Under the pieces are notes generated by a model that saw only the letters and a list, made by a program, of their open reading frames with translations, did not search any database and was not told the origin of the DNA. This document shows positions 1 through 9,486 of a DNA stretch of 64,000 nt, in pieces. Made by a program: the position numbers and the translations under genes. How positions within the stretch are numbered: the stretch's first letter is position 1; the number at the start of each line of letters is the position of its first letter. The stretch spans positions 40,470 through 104,469 of the forward strand of contig CAMBSK010000007.1 of NCBI GenBank assembly GCA_945870575.1, given 5' to 3'. The DNA comes from Bordetella parapertussis (GTDB taxonomy: Bacteria > Pseudomonadota > Gammaproteobacteria > Burkholderiales > Burkholderiaceae_C).

Positions 1-1
1 A

Positions 2-313
2 CTGGGGGTGAGCGGGCGCATCAAAAGCCCGACTTATGCGGTGGTCGAGTCGTATGAACTAGAACGGGATGGCAAACCCTTGTCTATCTGGCATTTTGAT
101 TTTTACCGCTTCAAAGACCCGCAGGAATGGGAAGACGCAGGTTTCAGAGACATGTTTGCGACGCCCGGCTTGAAGATTTGCGAATGGCCGGACAAGGCCG
201 CCGGTTTTCTGCCGCAAGCCGACCTGGACTTGTTATTGCAGGTGAATGACGACGAAAGCCGCACAGTGACGCTGACCGCGCACAGCGAGACCGGCCGGAG
301 CTTGCTGACATGA
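2..313 (+). CDS. tsaE: tRNA threonylcarbamoyladenosine biosynthesis ATPase TsaE (5' end outside window)
   Basis: This is the C-terminal part of TsaE, the ATPase that works with TsaB and TsaD to make the t6A modification at position 37 of ANN-decoding tRNAs. The visible 104 residues contain the family signatures SPTYAVVESY and WHFDFYRF and the closing ICEWPDKA segment. The Walker A half lies before the window, because the frame is open to base 2. The internal GTG at 8 is not the real start. The stop is followed 28 bases later by amiC, an order (tsaE-amiC-mutL) common in beta- and gammaproteobacteria. The identification is confident and only the fragment is uncertain. Confidence 0.9.
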   Translation: MGVSGRIKSPTYAVVESYELERDGKPLSIWHFDFYRFKDPQEWEDAGFRDMFATPGLKICEWPDKAAGFLPQADLDLLLQVNDDESRTVTLTAHSETGRSLLT

Positions 314-341
314 AACAAACCGTCGCTGCTTTTTCCCGCAG

Positions 342-1913
342 ATGTACAGCATGAACCTGCACAGACGCACGCTGTTACAAGCCGGCACGCTGGTGCTGTT
401 GCTGGGTCGCGCCCAGTTGGCCCGTGGTGCCTCCATACTGGGCGTGCGGGTCTGGCCTGCCAATGACTACACCCGCGTCACCATTGAGTCCGACACCGCC
501 CTGGTCACCCGCTACACCATGGTGGGCCAGCCGCCGCGCCTGGCGGTTGACATTGAAGGCATTGAATTGAATGCTGAACTGCGCGAACTCGTCGGCAAAG
601 TACGCAGCGACGACCCGTTCATCACCGGTGTGCGCATCGGTCAATTCACACCGACCACCGTGCGCCTGGTGATGGATTTACGCCAACCGGTCAAACCGCA
701 GGTGTTCAACTTGGAGCCTGTACAGGCGGCGCAAGCCAGCTTTCAACACCGGCTGGTACTTGACTTGTACCCCTTGAACGCCATGGATCCGCTGGAAGCT
801 TTGATTGCGGAAAAGCTCAAGGACGAACACAAACTCCCGCCTGCGCGTGATGCCTTGGATGAACTGATCGCCAGCCACACCACCGATGTGACGACCAAAC
901 CTGTGCAAAGCAGCAGCACAGTGACGTCTGCCCTGCCATCTGTCAATCCGCCGCAGACCGTTACAGCCCAGCCTGTTCCCACTACACCTGCTGCACCTGC
1001 GCCTACAGTAGCTGCTCAGTCCAACAACAAACCTGCGTCTTCCCCGATTGCGCCGGTCTTGCCCAATAACCCGCCCGCTAACTCAGCGGCTAGCAGCACA
1101 CCGACGCCCGCGCCTGTCAACACGCCAACCAACGTCCCACGCCCGGTGGCACGCAAACCGGATAACGAGCAAGTGTTTGACCGGTTTGCGGTGGTGGCAC
1201 TTGACCCCGGCCACGGCGGCGAAGACCCGGGTGCCATAGGCCCGAACGGCACGCGCGAAAAAGACGTGGTGCTGCAAATCGCCAACCGCTTGCGCGAACG
1301 CATCAACAAAACCGTGCTGAAAACCCGGCGCGGCGATTTACCGCTGCGCGCCTTCATGACACGCGACGCGGATTTTTTTCTGCCGCTGCATGTGCGAGTG
1401 CAAAAAGCGCAACAAGTGCAAGCTGATTTGTTCATCAGCCTGCATGCGGATGCTTTTTTCACGCCGCAGGCCAGCGGGGCCAGCGTATTTGCGCTGAGCC
1501 AGGGCGCGGCTTCGAGTGCCGCCGCGCGTTGGATGGCCAACAAAGAAAACGGCGCGGACGCCATAGGCGGGCTGAATATCAAAGTGCAAGACCAGCATGT
1601 GCAGCGCGCCTTGTTTGACATGAGCACCACAGCGCAAATCAATGACAGCTTAAAGCTCGGTGTGGAAATGCTCAGCCAGATCAGGCGTGTCGGCAAACTG
1701 CACAAGCCACAAGTCGAACAAGCCGGTTTCGCGGTATTGAAAGCGCCGGACATTCCCAGCCTGCTGGTGGAAACCGCGTTCATCAGCAACCCGCAGGAAG
1801 AGGCTTTGCTGCTCAGCGAGACTTACCAAAACCAGTTGGCAGACGCGTTGCTGGCCGGCATAGAAAATTATTTTTTGCGCAATCCGCCGATGGCGCGCAA
1901 CCGGTCTATGTGA
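342..1913 (+). CDS. amiC: N-acetylmuramoyl-L-alanine amidase, AmiC type
   Basis: This is a periplasmic zinc amidase that cleaves the stem peptide from MurNAc during daughter-cell separation. The 523-residue product starts with a twin-arginine-like signal (HRRTLLQAG followed by a hydrophobic run), which fits Tat export as known for AmiC. An ATG at 351 is an equally good start. An AMIN domain follows to about residue 150, then a Pro/Ala/Thr-rich linker (about 180-280), then an Amidase_3 domain. In that domain LDPGHGGEDPGA carries the zinc histidine, SLHADA a second histidine, and VETAFISN the catalytic glutamate. The long linker makes it larger than the roughly 420-residue E. coli protein. Confidence 0.93.
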   Translation: MYSMNLHRRTLLQAGTLVLLLGRAQLARGASILGVRVWPANDYTRVTIESDTALVTRYTMVGQPPRLAVDIEGIELNAELRELVGKVRSDDPFITGVRIGQFTPTTVRLVMDLRQPVKPQVFNLEPVQAAQASFQHRLVLDLYPLNAMDPLEALIAEKLKDEHKLPPARDALDELIASHTTDVTTKPVQSSSTVTSALPSVNPPQTVTAQPVPTTPAAPAPTVAAQSNNKPASSPIAPVLPNNPPANSAASSTPTPAPVNTPTNVPRPVARKPDNEQVFDRFAVVALDPGHGGEDPGAIGPNGTREKDVVLQIANRLRERINKTVLKTRRGDLPLRAFMTRDADFFLPLHVRVQKAQQVQADLFISLHADAFFTPQASGASVFALSQGAASSAAARWMANKENGADAIGGLNIKVQDQHVQRALFDMSTTAQINDSLKLGVEMLSQIRRVGKLHKPQVEQAGFAVLKAPDIPSLLVETAFISNPQEEALLLSETYQNQLADALLAGIENYFLRNPPMARNRSM

Positions 1914-1932
1914 ACCGGCAAGGTCTAGGGTT

Positions 1933-2574
1933 TCAACCGGCAGATTGCGTGCGGGACTTGATCGCGCCCCAGACTGCGACCAGCCCAGGCAACACAATCA
2001 AAGCCCAGATGAATTTCTCAAAATGCTGTTGCACCCAAGGTATGTTGCCAAACACATACCCCAAGCCACAGACACCAACCACCCACAAAACAGCACCCGA
2101 CACATTGAAAAACGTGAAGCGCGCGCGGTCCATGTGGGACACACCGGCTACAAACGGTGCAAAGGTACGAACAAAAGGCAGAAAGCGTGCGGCGATGATG
2201 GTCAAACCACCGTATTTTTCATAAAACGCATGCGCTTGATCGTACGACTTGCGGTTGAACCAGCGCGAATTGCTGTCCAACAGTCGCTGACCGAAATAGC
2301 GGCCAATCAAATAATTGCACTGATCCCCGGCGATGGCTGCTATCAGAAGCAAACCCATGGCCAGCGGCAGGTTCAGCAAACCCGCACCGCCCATGGCGCC
2401 GACCACAAACAACAGCGAATCCCCCGGCAGCAGCGGCATGACGACCACGCCGGTTTCGACAAACACAATCAGAAACAGCACCAGATACACCCAGGCCCCA
2501 TGCTCTTGCACCAGCAAGGCTAAATAACGGTCTATGTGAAGAATAAAATCTAACAGGCTAAAGAGTATGTCCAT
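1933..2574 (-). CDS. DedA family membrane protein
   Basis: This is a 213-residue inner-membrane protein of the DedA (SNARE-associated/VTT) family. Members are implicated in undecaprenyl-phosphate and phospholipid flipping and in envelope homeostasis. The family pattern is visible: an N-terminal re-entrant stretch with VFVETGVVVMPLLPGDS, the GDQCNYLIGRYFG segment, and RFLPFVRTFAPFVAG, which carries the conserved arginines and prolines. I use the ATG at 2574, where DedA homology begins; an upstream in-frame ATG at 2679 would add 35 unrelated residues. The gene is convergent with amiC, 19 bp apart, and divergent from mutL. Confidence 0.9.
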   Translation of the reverse strand: MDILFSLLDFILHIDRYLALLVQEHGAWVYLVLFLIVFVETGVVVMPLLPGDSLLFVVGAMGGAGLLNLPLAMGLLLIAAIAGDQCNYLIGRYFGQRLLDSNSRWFNRKSYDQAHAFYEKYGGLTIIAARFLPFVRTFAPFVAGVSHMDRARFTFFNVSGAVLWVVGVCGLGYVFGNIPWVQQHFEKFIWALIVLPGLVAVWGAIKSRTQSAG

Positions 2575-2692
2575 ACCTTTGATTATCCACGAGCAATATG
2601 AAGCAGCCGTGACGACGCCGTGAATGAAACAGCGCGTTAGCAAGGACTTTCCTTGACCGGTGAGTTGTCCCTCAGTCACCTAGAATCAGGCA

Positions 2693-4558
2693 GTGAATTC
2701 CACCCCTACACCGCCGCGCCGTATCCGCGAACTCCCCGACGAACTCATCAGCCAGATTGCCGCCGGCGAGGTGGTCGAACGCCCGGCCTCAGTGGTGCGC
2801 GAACTGGTGGACAACGCGCTGGATGCGGGAGCCACCCACGTGGTGGTGCGATTGGTCGAAGGCGGCGTGCGCCTGATCAGCGTGGAAGATGACGGCACGG
2901 GTTTGCTGCCTTCAGACATGCCGCTGGCACTCAAGCGACATGCCACCAGCAAGATCGCCAGCCTGCATGATCTTGAATCTGTAGCCACCATGGGTTTTCG
3001 CGGCGAAGCCTTGGCCGCGATTGCTGCCGTTTCAGAACTCAGCTTACTTTCACGCACGGCTGAACAAGACCACGCCATGCAACTCGATGCGCGCAGCGGC
3101 GAATTGCGCCCGGTAGCCAGAAGCCAAGGCACCACGGTTGAAGTCAAAGAATTGTTTTTCAGCACCCCCGCACGTCGTAAATTTTTGAAGTCTACCGCCA
3201 CCGAACTCGCGCATTGCCTCGAGTCGCTGAAACGCCATGCACTCGCCCGCCCCGATGTGGGTTTTGCTTTGTGGCACGACGGCAAAGTCATCGCGCAATG
3301 GCGCGCACAGTCGCATGCACAAGGTTTGGATTTGCGACTGGCCGATGTACTGGGTCAGGATTTTTTAGATTCTTCTTTGTGGATTGATCACCAGCACGGC
3401 GCGCTGCGTGTGCGTGGACGCGCCGGTGTGCCGGACGCCGCGCGTGCGCGCGCCGACCACCAGTACGCATATGTGAATGGCCGTTATGTGCGCGACAAAG
3501 TTTTGTCGCACGCGGCGCGAAGTGCCTACGAAGACGTGTTGCACGGACAACGCCAACCGGTGTATGCGCTGTATTTAGAGATTGACCCGCAGCGCGTGGA
3601 TGTCAATGTGCATCCAACCAAAATCGAAGTGCGTTTCAGAGACAGCCGCGAAGTGCACCAAGCGGTGCAACACGCGCTATCCGGTGCACTATCGGTATCG
3701 CGCGCCGGCCAGCCGCTGAGCGGCATGACAGACAGCGACCCTTTATCCAGAACTGCATTTGTGCAAGACAGACAGCAGGCTATTTCCAGCTTGCAAAACT
3801 TCGGACAAGCCGTGCCGCGCCTTGAACAACAAAGCAGTCTGCCTTGGCAAAACCAAGCCGGTCAACCCTTGAAAGACTTGGGTCAGTTGTGGCAGCCCAC
3901 GGTGGTCAATGCGTTTGAGCAACCGCAGTCAGCGCCATTCAGTCCTGTCATCTCTGCGCCTTTACCGTCGGGAGAATGGCCGCTGGGTAAAGCCTTGGCG
4001 CAATTACAAGGTGTCTACATACTGGCTGAAAACAAACAAGGTTTGGTGCTGGTGGATATGCATGCGGCACATGAGCGAATTGTGTATGAGCGACTCAAAG
4101 TGCAGTTGGCAGAACACGCCATGCAGAGCCAAAACCTCTTGATCCCCGCCTCTTTCAGTGCCACGGCAGAGGAGATCGCCACCTGCGAAAGCCATGCCGA
4201 GGTGTTGTCTTCATTGGGTTTGGATATATCGGTTTTGTCGGCCAGTTCCTTGGCGGTGCGGCGTGTGCCTGCCTCGCTCGCTCAAGGGGACGCCGTCGCA
4301 CTCGCACGCAGCGTGCTGGGCGAACTGGCGCAACACGACGCCCACCACGTGCTGCAACGGGCGCGCGACGATGTGCTGGCCGCCATGGCCTGTCACGCTG
4401 CCGTGCGGGCTAACCGTCAATTGACGTTAGAAGAGATGAACGCTTTGCTCAGACAAATGGAAACCACAGAACGCGCCGACCAGTGCAACCACGGACGCCC
4501 GACTTGGCGACAACTCAGCATGCGTGAACTCGACGCCTTGTTTTTACGGGGCCGTTGA
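2693..4558 (+). CDS. mutL: DNA mismatch repair protein MutL
   Basis: MutL is the GHKL ATPase that links MutS mismatch recognition to strand incision by MutH or by its own endonuclease. The 621-residue product has the N-terminal ATPase motifs ISQIAAGEVVERPASVV, DNALDAGA, DDGTGL and GFRGEAL, then the transducer region with DVNVHPTK. A low-complexity linker follows (about 335-420) and then the C-terminal dimerisation domain with DMHAAHERI. I do not see a DQHAxxE(X)4E endonuclease motif in its strict form. The start is GTG at 2693, just upstream of the conserved RIRELPDELISQIAAGEVV. The stop overlaps the next ATG by one base, so the genes are translationally coupled. Confidence 0.95.
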   Translation: MNSTPTPPRRIRELPDELISQIAAGEVVERPASVVRELVDNALDAGATHVVVRLVEGGVRLISVEDDGTGLLPSDMPLALKRHATSKIASLHDLESVATMGFRGEALAAIAAVSELSLLSRTAEQDHAMQLDARSGELRPVARSQGTTVEVKELFFSTPARRKFLKSTATELAHCLESLKRHALARPDVGFALWHDGKVIAQWRAQSHAQGLDLRLADVLGQDFLDSSLWIDHQHGALRVRGRAGVPDAARARADHQYAYVNGRYVRDKVLSHAARSAYEDVLHGQRQPVYALYLEIDPQRVDVNVHPTKIEVRFRDSREVHQAVQHALSGALSVSRAGQPLSGMTDSDPLSRTAFVQDRQQAISSLQNFGQAVPRLEQQSSLPWQNQAGQPLKDLGQLWQPTVVNAFEQPQSAPFSPVISAPLPSGEWPLGKALAQLQGVYILAENKQGLVLVDMHAAHERIVYERLKVQLAEHAMQSQNLLIPASFSATAEEIATCESHAEVLSSLGLDISVLSASSLAVRRVPASLAQGDAVALARSVLGELAQHDAHHVLQRARDDVLAAMACHAAVRANRQLTLEEMNALLRQMETTERADQCNHGRPTWRQLSMRELDALFLRGR

Positions 4559-5751
4559 TGCACGCCAACCTGGTGATTTTGCTGCTGGCCTTGTCCATCG
4601 GTTTGCAGCCGGTGTCCACCGATTTGTATTTACCCGCTCTGCCCGGTTTGGCAGCGGATTTGAAAGCCAGTGTGGGCATGGTGCAGTACACGCTCACAGG
4701 TTTGCTGCTGGCCTTTGGTATATCGCAATTGTTGTGGGGACCGTTTTCCGACAAGGTGGGCCGCCGCCCCATCATGTTGCTGGGTTTGGGCTTGTATTTG
4801 ATTGCAGCCATCGGTTGTGTGCTGAGCACCAGCATTGAAATACTGGTCGCATGGCGCATATTGCAAGGCGCTGCCATGGGCGCGGTGATCACCAGTGCGC
4901 GCGCCGTGGTGCGTGATTTGTACGAACCGGCCCAAGGTGCGCGTGTGATGTCCAAGTCCATGACCGGCTTGGGTTTGATGGCTTGCACCAGCCCGCCGCT
5001 GGGGGGCTTTTTGAGTCAACACTGGGGCTGGCAAGTGGCCTTGATGTCGGTGGTCATCTATGCAGTTGCAACCCTTGCGTTGGTGGCTTGGCGGTTTGAA
5101 GAAACACTGCAACAGCCCAATCCGCGCGCCCTGCATTTGCCCACTATGTTGGGCATCTGGTGGCAGGTGTTGTGTCACCCGACTTTCCGCGCATTTGCGT
5201 TGTTGTCGCTGGCAGGCTATGGCGTGTTGTTTGTGTACCTCGCCACCTCGTCGTTTGTGTTTATTCAGGTGCTGCATTTATCCAGTTTGCAACTGGGCTG
5301 GATACTGTCGTCCATGTCCATCATGTACATCACAGGCACCATCATTTGCCGTTACCTGTTGCGCAAAATAAGCATGCGTCGCACCATCGCGCTGGCCGGC
5401 ACGCTGAGTGCCAGCAGCGGCGGCTTGCTGTGCTGGATGGTGTACGGCGAATGGGCCAGCGCCACCAGCCTGGTGCTAGGCATGTACCCCATGGTGATCG
5501 CCCACGGGATACACCAGCCCATAGGGCAAAGCGGTGCCGTCGGACCATTTCCACTATCGGCAGGTGCAGCTTCAGCTTTGAACGGCTTTTTGATGATGTT
5601 GGCCGCGTTTGCCACCGGTGCCTGGTTGAGCCACAGCATAGACGGCACTTTGTTTCCTCTGGTGCACGGCGTGGCTTTTTGGGCCGGCGTGCTGGCACTG
5701 ACCGCCTGGACCCTGGTGCAATGGCATGGTGAACCTGTCAAAGCCGACTGA
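4558..5751 (+). CDS. MFS transporter, Bcr/CflA (DHA1 drug efflux) type
   Basis: This is a 397-residue inner-membrane proton antiporter of the major facilitator superfamily. Twelve hydrophobic segments are evident. The N-terminal [13 protein letters not shown] motif and the loop [11 protein letters not shown] (MFS motif A) are typical of the Bcr/CflA multidrug and sulfonamide efflux group. The ATG at 4558 shares its A with the mutL stop codon, and the 3' end overlaps miaA by 26 bp, so the three genes form one transcription unit. The substrate cannot be read from sequence. Confidence 0.85.
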   Translation: MHANLVILLLALSIGLQPVSTDLYLPALPGLAADLKASVGMVQYTLTGLLLAFGISQLLWGPFSDKVGRRPIMLLGLGLYLIAAIGCVLSTSIEILVAWRILQGAAMGAVITSARAVVRDLYEPAQGARVMSKSMTGLGLMACTSPPLGGFLSQHWGWQVALMSVVIYAVATLALVAWRFEETLQQPNPRALHLPTMLGIWWQVLCHPTFRAFALLSLAGYGVLFVYLATSSFVFIQVLHLSSLQLGWILSSMSIMYITGTIICRYLLRKISMRRTIALAGTLSASSGGLLCWMVYGEWASATSLVLGMYPMVIAHGIHQPIGQSGAVGPFPLSAGAASALNGFLMMLAAFATGAWLSHSIDGTLFPLVHGVAFWAGVLALTAWTLVQWHGEPVKAD

Positions 5752-6700
5752 AGCCGCGCATGCGGCACTGGCACTGGTCGGCCCGACTGCCAGCGGCAAA
5801 ACCGCCTTGGCTTTGTCACTGGCGCAGCAAGTTCCGCTGGAAATCATCAGCATGGACTCGGCCTTGGTGTACCGGGGCATGGACATAGGCACTGCCAAAC
5901 CTTCGCGCGAAGAATTGCAAGCCGTGCCTCACCATTTGATTGACATTCTTGACCCGTCGCAAAGCTACAGCGCGGCCGAGTTTGCGTGCGACGCCACGCG
6001 CTTGATCGCAGACATACGCGCACGCGGCAAATTGCCATTGCTGGTCGGCGGCACCATGTTGTATTTGAAAGCGCTGGCTGAGGGTTTGGATGATTTACCG
6101 TTGGCTTCGCCTGCTGTTCGCGCTGACTTAGAAGCGCAGGCCGCGATTGAGGGCTGGCCTGCGCTGCACGCTGAACTTGCGAAAGTAGATGCAGTGACTG
6201 CACAGCGTTTACCGCCTAACGATGCACAACGCATCTCACGTGCGTTGGAAGTGTGGCGGGTCAGCGGCAAGCCTTTGTCTTCTTTTTTCGGGGCCACGCG
6301 CGTGCCCGGTCCTGACATTGCATTGGTGTCCCTCGAGCCCGTGCAACGTACTTGGTTGCATCAGCGCATTGAGCAGCGGTATGACCAGATGCTGCAACAA
6401 GGTTTGCTGAACGAAGTACGTGGTTTGCGCGCGCGTGGCGACTTGCACGCAGACATGCCATCCATGCGATGTGTGGGTTACCGCCAATGCTGGGACACGT
6501 TAGTAGACCTACATGATGCTGAACCCGATGCGCGGGCCATGCACCAACTGCGTGAGACCGGTGTGGCCGCCAGTCGCCAATTGGCCAAGCGGCAATTGAC
6601 TTGGTTGCGCAGCATGCCGCAGCGCCATGTGCTGGCTTGCGATCAAGCCGATTTGCTTTCGCAATGGCTGGCTTTGTTGCAACGTTTGTCTGTGCTGTGA
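5726..6700 (+). CDS. miaA: tRNA dimethylallyltransferase MiaA
   Basis: MiaA transfers a dimethylallyl group to N6 of A37 in UNN-decoding tRNAs, the first step of ms2i6A synthesis. The 324-residue product has the P-loop [12 protein letters not shown] near residue 20 and the adjacent [19 protein letters not shown] signature. It also has HHLIDILDP, the [13 protein letters not shown] segment and the C-terminal CVGYRQCW and [11 protein letters not shown] motifs. Its length matches the family. The start lies 26 bp inside the upstream MFS gene, which points to coupled translation in the mutL-MFS-miaA unit. Confidence 0.95.
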   Translation: MVNLSKPTEAAHAALALVGPTASGKTALALSLAQQVPLEIISMDSALVYRGMDIGTAKPSREELQAVPHHLIDILDPSQSYSAAEFACDATRLIADIRARGKLPLLVGGTMLYLKALAEGLDDLPLASPAVRADLEAQAAIEGWPALHAELAKVDAVTAQRLPPNDAQRISRALEVWRVSGKPLSSFFGATRVPGPDIALVSLEPVQRTWLHQRIEQRYDQMLQQGLLNEVRGLRARGDLHADMPSMRCVGYRQCWDTLVDLHDAEPDARAMHQLRETGVAASRQLAKRQLTWLRSMPQRHVLACDQADLLSQWLALLQRLSVL

Positions 6701-6707
6701 AACGCTG

Positions 6708-7334
6708 ATGCAACTGGTTTATGAAGATGCACATTTGGTGGTGTTGAACAAACCCGGCGGTGTGCTGAGCGTGCCCGGTCGCGGCGAGGATAAACAAGAT
6801 TGCGTGCTGACGCGTTTACAAACCACGCACCCGACCGCTATGGTGGTGCACCGCTTGGACATGGCGACTTCCGGCTTGATGGTGTTCGGTTTGCACAGCG
6901 ACAGTCAACGTGCTTTGAGCATGTTGTTTGAAGCGCGTCAGGTACACAAACAGTACATGGCTTGGGTGGATGGTTTGCTGCCGCTGGCTGAGGATTGGCA
7001 AACCATCGACCTGCCCTTGATGGCCGATTGGCCGAACCGGCCTTTGCAAAAAGTGGATGCCGAGGGCAAACCCAGTGTGACGCAATGGCGCTGCTTGAAA
7101 CAGGACATGGAGTTGAACGCCTCATTGCTTGCTCTACAACCCTTGACCGGGCGCAGCCACCAGTTGCGGGTGCATTTGCAAGCCATCTGCCACCCTATCA
7201 TTGGGGATGCTTTGTATGCGCCCACACTGACCAGCGAACACGGCTTGAAGCTACATGCTTGCGAACTGGGGTTCACGCACCCGTTCACGCAAGTGCCCAT
7301 GCAATGGCAATCTGCCCCACCTTGGCCGTTTTGA
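6708..7334 (+). CDS. RluA-family pseudouridine synthase
   Basis: This is a 208-residue RluA-family pseudouridine synthase acting on rRNA and/or tRNA. The catalytic aspartate lies in HRLDMATSGLMVF (motif II), and the later GRSHQLRVHLQAI motif is also typical. There is no S4 domain, and the length (about 210 residues) resembles RluA itself, which modifies 23S U746 and tRNA U32. The start is the ATG at 6708, seven bases after the miaA stop, so it probably belongs to the same operon. An upstream in-frame start inside miaA would add unrelated residues. Assignment to RluA rather than another small family member is likely but not certain. Confidence 0.88.
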   Translation: MQLVYEDAHLVVLNKPGGVLSVPGRGEDKQDCVLTRLQTTHPTAMVVHRLDMATSGLMVFGLHSDSQRALSMLFEARQVHKQYMAWVDGLLPLAEDWQTIDLPLMADWPNRPLQKVDAEGKPSVTQWRCLKQDMELNASLLALQPLTGRSHQLRVHLQAICHPIIGDALYAPTLTSEHGLKLHACELGFTHPFTQVPMQWQSAPPWPF

Positions 7335-7416
7335 CACTCTTTGCAGACTCTGCGTTTAAGACGCGAGCGAAGCGCACAACAACTGCCACAATCTATTGAA
7401 TTGACGGAGCATCCAC

Positions 7417-8175
7417 ATGAAAAAACATCTCACTGTTCTGACCGGTGCATCACGCGGCATGGGCTTGGCCATGGCCGAGCAACTTTGTCATGCCGACCAA
7501 TGGGTGTTGTGCATATCGCGCGGTCAATCCGACGCGTTGACGGCCACCGCCGACAAACACGGCGCACATTTGGTGCAATGGCAAACCGACTTGGCGCAAC
7601 CCACCGCCGTGGCTGAAAAGCTGTCGCATTGGCTAGACGCACTCCATCCCGAAGAATTCGCGTCGGCCACCTTGATCAATAACGCTGGCGCGATCGGTCA
7701 TTTGGGTCCGGTAGATGATGCGCCTGCGGACAGCTTGCTGCAAGGACTGGCGATCAACTTGCAAGCGCCGGTGTTGTTGAGCTCGGTGTTTTTGAAACAC
7801 ACGCGTACATGGCACATGCCGCGTAAGATCTTGAATATTTCTTCCGGTCTGGGTCGCCGCCCCATGGCTGCCAGCGCTTTGTATTGCGCCGGTAAAGCCG
7901 GGTTGGACCATTTCACCCGCTGTTTGGCGCTGGACGAGGCCTTACACGCCAACCCGGCCAAAGTGGTGTCCTTGGCCCCGGGCGTGATCGACACCGACAT
8001 GCAAACCGATTTGCGCAGCGCCAAAGGCGCAGGCTTTCCGGACCAAAACATGTTTGTGCAGATGAAAAATAACGGTGCTTTGACCACGCCTGCGGTCGCA
8101 GCAGCCCAGATATTGGCCTATTTGCAACGCCCCGACTTCGGCAGCAACCCGGTGGCCGATGTCAGGGATATTTAA
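7417..8175 (+). CDS. SDR family NAD(P)-dependent oxidoreductase
   Basis: This is a 252-residue classical short-chain dehydrogenase/reductase. The Rossmann cofactor motif TGASRGMG is at about residues 9-16, NNAGAIG is near residue 90, and the catalytic set is ISSG with YCAGKAG (Tyr and Lys). It resembles the YueD/sepiapterin-reductase-like group, but the substrate cannot be assigned. The stop codon TAA at 8173-8175 lies inside a palindromic repeat (8172-8196) that recurs at the end of another gene in this window. Confidence 0.85.
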   Translation: MKKHLTVLTGASRGMGLAMAEQLCHADQWVLCISRGQSDALTATADKHGAHLVQWQTDLAQPTAVAEKLSHWLDALHPEEFASATLINNAGAIGHLGPVDDAPADSLLQGLAINLQAPVLLSSVFLKHTRTWHMPRKILNISSGLGRRPMAASALYCAGKAGLDHFTRCLALDEALHANPAKVVSLAPGVIDTDMQTDLRSAKGAGFPDQNMFVQMKNNGALTTPAVAAAQILAYLQRPDFGSNPVADVRDI

Positions 8176-8196
8176 TTGGGGTCAGACTCCAATTAA
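8172..8196. repeat. Palindromic stop-codon element, copy 1
   Basis: The 8-bp arms TTAATTGG and CCAATTAA are perfectly complementary around the centre GGTCAGACT. The element supplies the stop codon of the SDR gene. A second copy, in the opposite orientation, supplies the stop of the hydrolase gene ending at 49352. It can fold as a hairpin at the 3' end of the transcript but lacks a clear T-tract here. Confidence 0.6.
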
Positions 8197-8232
8197 TTCG
8201 GGCGTTTATCATCCACCCAAGGATTTAAAAAC

Positions 8233-8754
8233 ATGAACACACCAACCACCACCCTCGACGAACACCCCACCCTCACCTGGTCTGACGACTTGGTGATGAA
8301 CATGGACAAAATGGACCAGACGCACCGCGAGTTTGTGGACTTGCTGGCGGCTACAGAACTGGCGCCGGAAGACAAACTGATAGCCAGCTTCATCGAGTTG
8401 ATCGCACACACCGATGAGCATTTCACCGGTGAAAACCAATGGATGCAAGACGTCAGTTTCGGCCCGGGCGGTTGCCACACCGACGAACACGACATGATTT
8501 TGAAAGTCATGCGCGAAGCTTTGCGCCGTGGTCAGGAAGACGGCAACCTCCAAATGGTGCGTCAACTCACCGGCGAGCTCGCTGTTTGGTTTGACGGTCA
8601 CGCCAAAAGCATGGACGCGGTGCTCGCCATGTTCTTGAAAGAAGTGGAATACGACCCGATCACTCGCATCGTGCACAAACCGCAAGTGCTGCCCGAGGGC
8701 GTCGCCGCCGGTGAATGCGGCGTGCCTTTGGATGAGGCCAGTTCGCAGGCTTGA
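8233..8754 (+). CDS. Bacteriohemerythrin-like protein
   Basis: This is a 173-residue hemerythrin-domain protein expected to bind oxygen at a di-iron centre in a four-helix bundle. The ligand pattern is present: DQTHREF, then HTDEHFTGE, HTDEHDMI and WFDGHAKSMD, giving the H...HxxxE...HxxxH...HxxxxD arrangement. There is no signal peptide or fused sensor domain, so it is a cytoplasmic single-domain protein with a short C-terminal extension. A strong terminator follows, which makes it a probable monocistronic gene. Confidence 0.88.
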   Translation: MNTPTTTLDEHPTLTWSDDLVMNMDKMDQTHREFVDLLAATELAPEDKLIASFIELIAHTDEHFTGENQWMQDVSFGPGGCHTDEHDMILKVMREALRRGQEDGNLQMVRQLTGELAVWFDGHAKSMDAVLAMFLKEVEYDPITRIVHKPQVLPEGVAAGECGVPLDEASSQA

Positions 8755-8771
8755 GGTTTAAGCGCTTAAAT

Positions 8772-8797
8772 AAAAAGGGCCTGCGGGTCCTTTTTTT
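8772..8797 (+). terminator. Rho-independent terminator after the hemerythrin gene
   Basis: A 10-bp stem pairs AAAAAGGGCC with GGTCCTTTTT (one G-T pair) around the loop TGCG. Seven T residues follow the stem. It begins 17 bases after the stop codon. Confidence 0.85.
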
Positions 8798-8851
8798 ATG
8801 TATTCATCACGTTTCAGGCCAGCACATCTAACCCTTGCTTCTGGACTACCG

Positions 8852-9178
8852 TCAAGATCTGTTAGTTCCAAGAACACGACAAATCCCATCTTCGATTTTC
8901 CTAATGTCAGCAACTGAAATAGACCCGATCTTGTCTGAAAGACGGGATTTGTCAATCGAACGAATGTGCTCACATCTGGCCACCGCGCCACCCTTCAATT
9001 CGACATTCAAAAAATCGATGGCAGGCGCCGAAGTGGAAAGGGGGACAACAACAACTGTTTATCTAGCCCTATTTAGCGGATTGATTGAAAGCACAGCGAC
9101 GGGACGTGTCTTTTGGATCTCAGAACCTACAGTCGGATCAAGCCTGGCCCAGAACACTTCTCCGCGTGAAATATCCAT
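8852..9178 (-). pseudogene. MazF/PemK-family toxin gene with one in-frame stop
   Basis: Translation from the ATG at 9178 gives a full-length MazF/PemK-like endoribonuclease of 108 codons, interrupted once by TAA at 9061-9059 (codon 40). The reading continues in the same frame on both sides: MDISRGEVFWARLDPTVGSE and KTRPVAVLSINPLNRAR before the stop, then TVVVVPLSTSAPA and CEHIRSIDKSRL after it. These match the family motifs RGEvfwv, RPvvVvS, vvvvPlT and eqirtid. The start lies two bases after the antitoxin stop, the usual order. The break falls before the catalytic threonine/serine region, so no active toxin is expected. A sequencing error is the alternative. Confidence 0.85.
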
Positions 9179-9180
9179 GG

Positions 9181-9456
9181 TCATTTTTGGCACAGGGCGG
9201 CAAGCTTCGCCGCATCAAACGACTCATTCGGGTCCAAGCCGTCCATCAGGGTTGAGTCTAGGTCCGTCAACTCCTCCGGGTGAGTGCGATCAAACGACTC
9301 TGCTTTCAGTCCGAGTTCATACATTTGCTGGTCTGTGTTGGGCAGGTTTTCCTCTAAAAGCTTGCAAATAAAGCCGCTTCGCTGTCTTGCAGGAATAGCC
9401 TCACGAAAGCGCCTAGCGACTTCGGTGGGTAGATGGATAAGAAGTTGAGTGCTCAT
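9181..9456 (-). CDS. Antitoxin of a MazF/PemK-type system
   Basis: This is a 91-residue probable antitoxin. The N-terminus STQLLIHLPTEVARRFREA fits a ribbon-helix-helix or related DNA-binding fold, followed by a helix and an acidic C-terminal tail rich in Asp/Glu, as expected for a toxin-neutralising region. It sits directly upstream of the broken MazF/PemK reading frame, with a two-base gap. A perfect 18-bp palindrome lies 12 bases upstream of the start and is the likely autoregulatory operator. The exact antitoxin family is not certain. Confidence 0.75.
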   Translation of the reverse strand: MSTQLLIHLPTEVARRFREAIPARQRSGFICKLLEENLPNTDQQMYELGLKAESFDRTHPEELTDLDSTLMDGLDPNESFDAAKLAALCQK

Positions 9457-9468
9457 AACGATGCATTA

Positions 9469-9486
9469 AATATTGATATCAATATT
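9469..9486. promoter_or_regulatory. 18-bp perfect palindrome, likely TA operator
   Basis: The sequence AATATTGAT-ATCAATATT is a perfect inverted repeat, 12 bases upstream of the antitoxin ATG at 9456. Type II antitoxins commonly repress their own promoter through such palindromes. Its intactness contrasts with the broken toxin downstream. Confidence 0.65.

Noticed and set aside
8758..9371. Open frames on both strands (plus 8835-9371; minus 8758-8991) as genes
   Set aside because: They are shadows of the MazF-type frame on the minus strand, which matches the toxin family across its whole length in a different frame.
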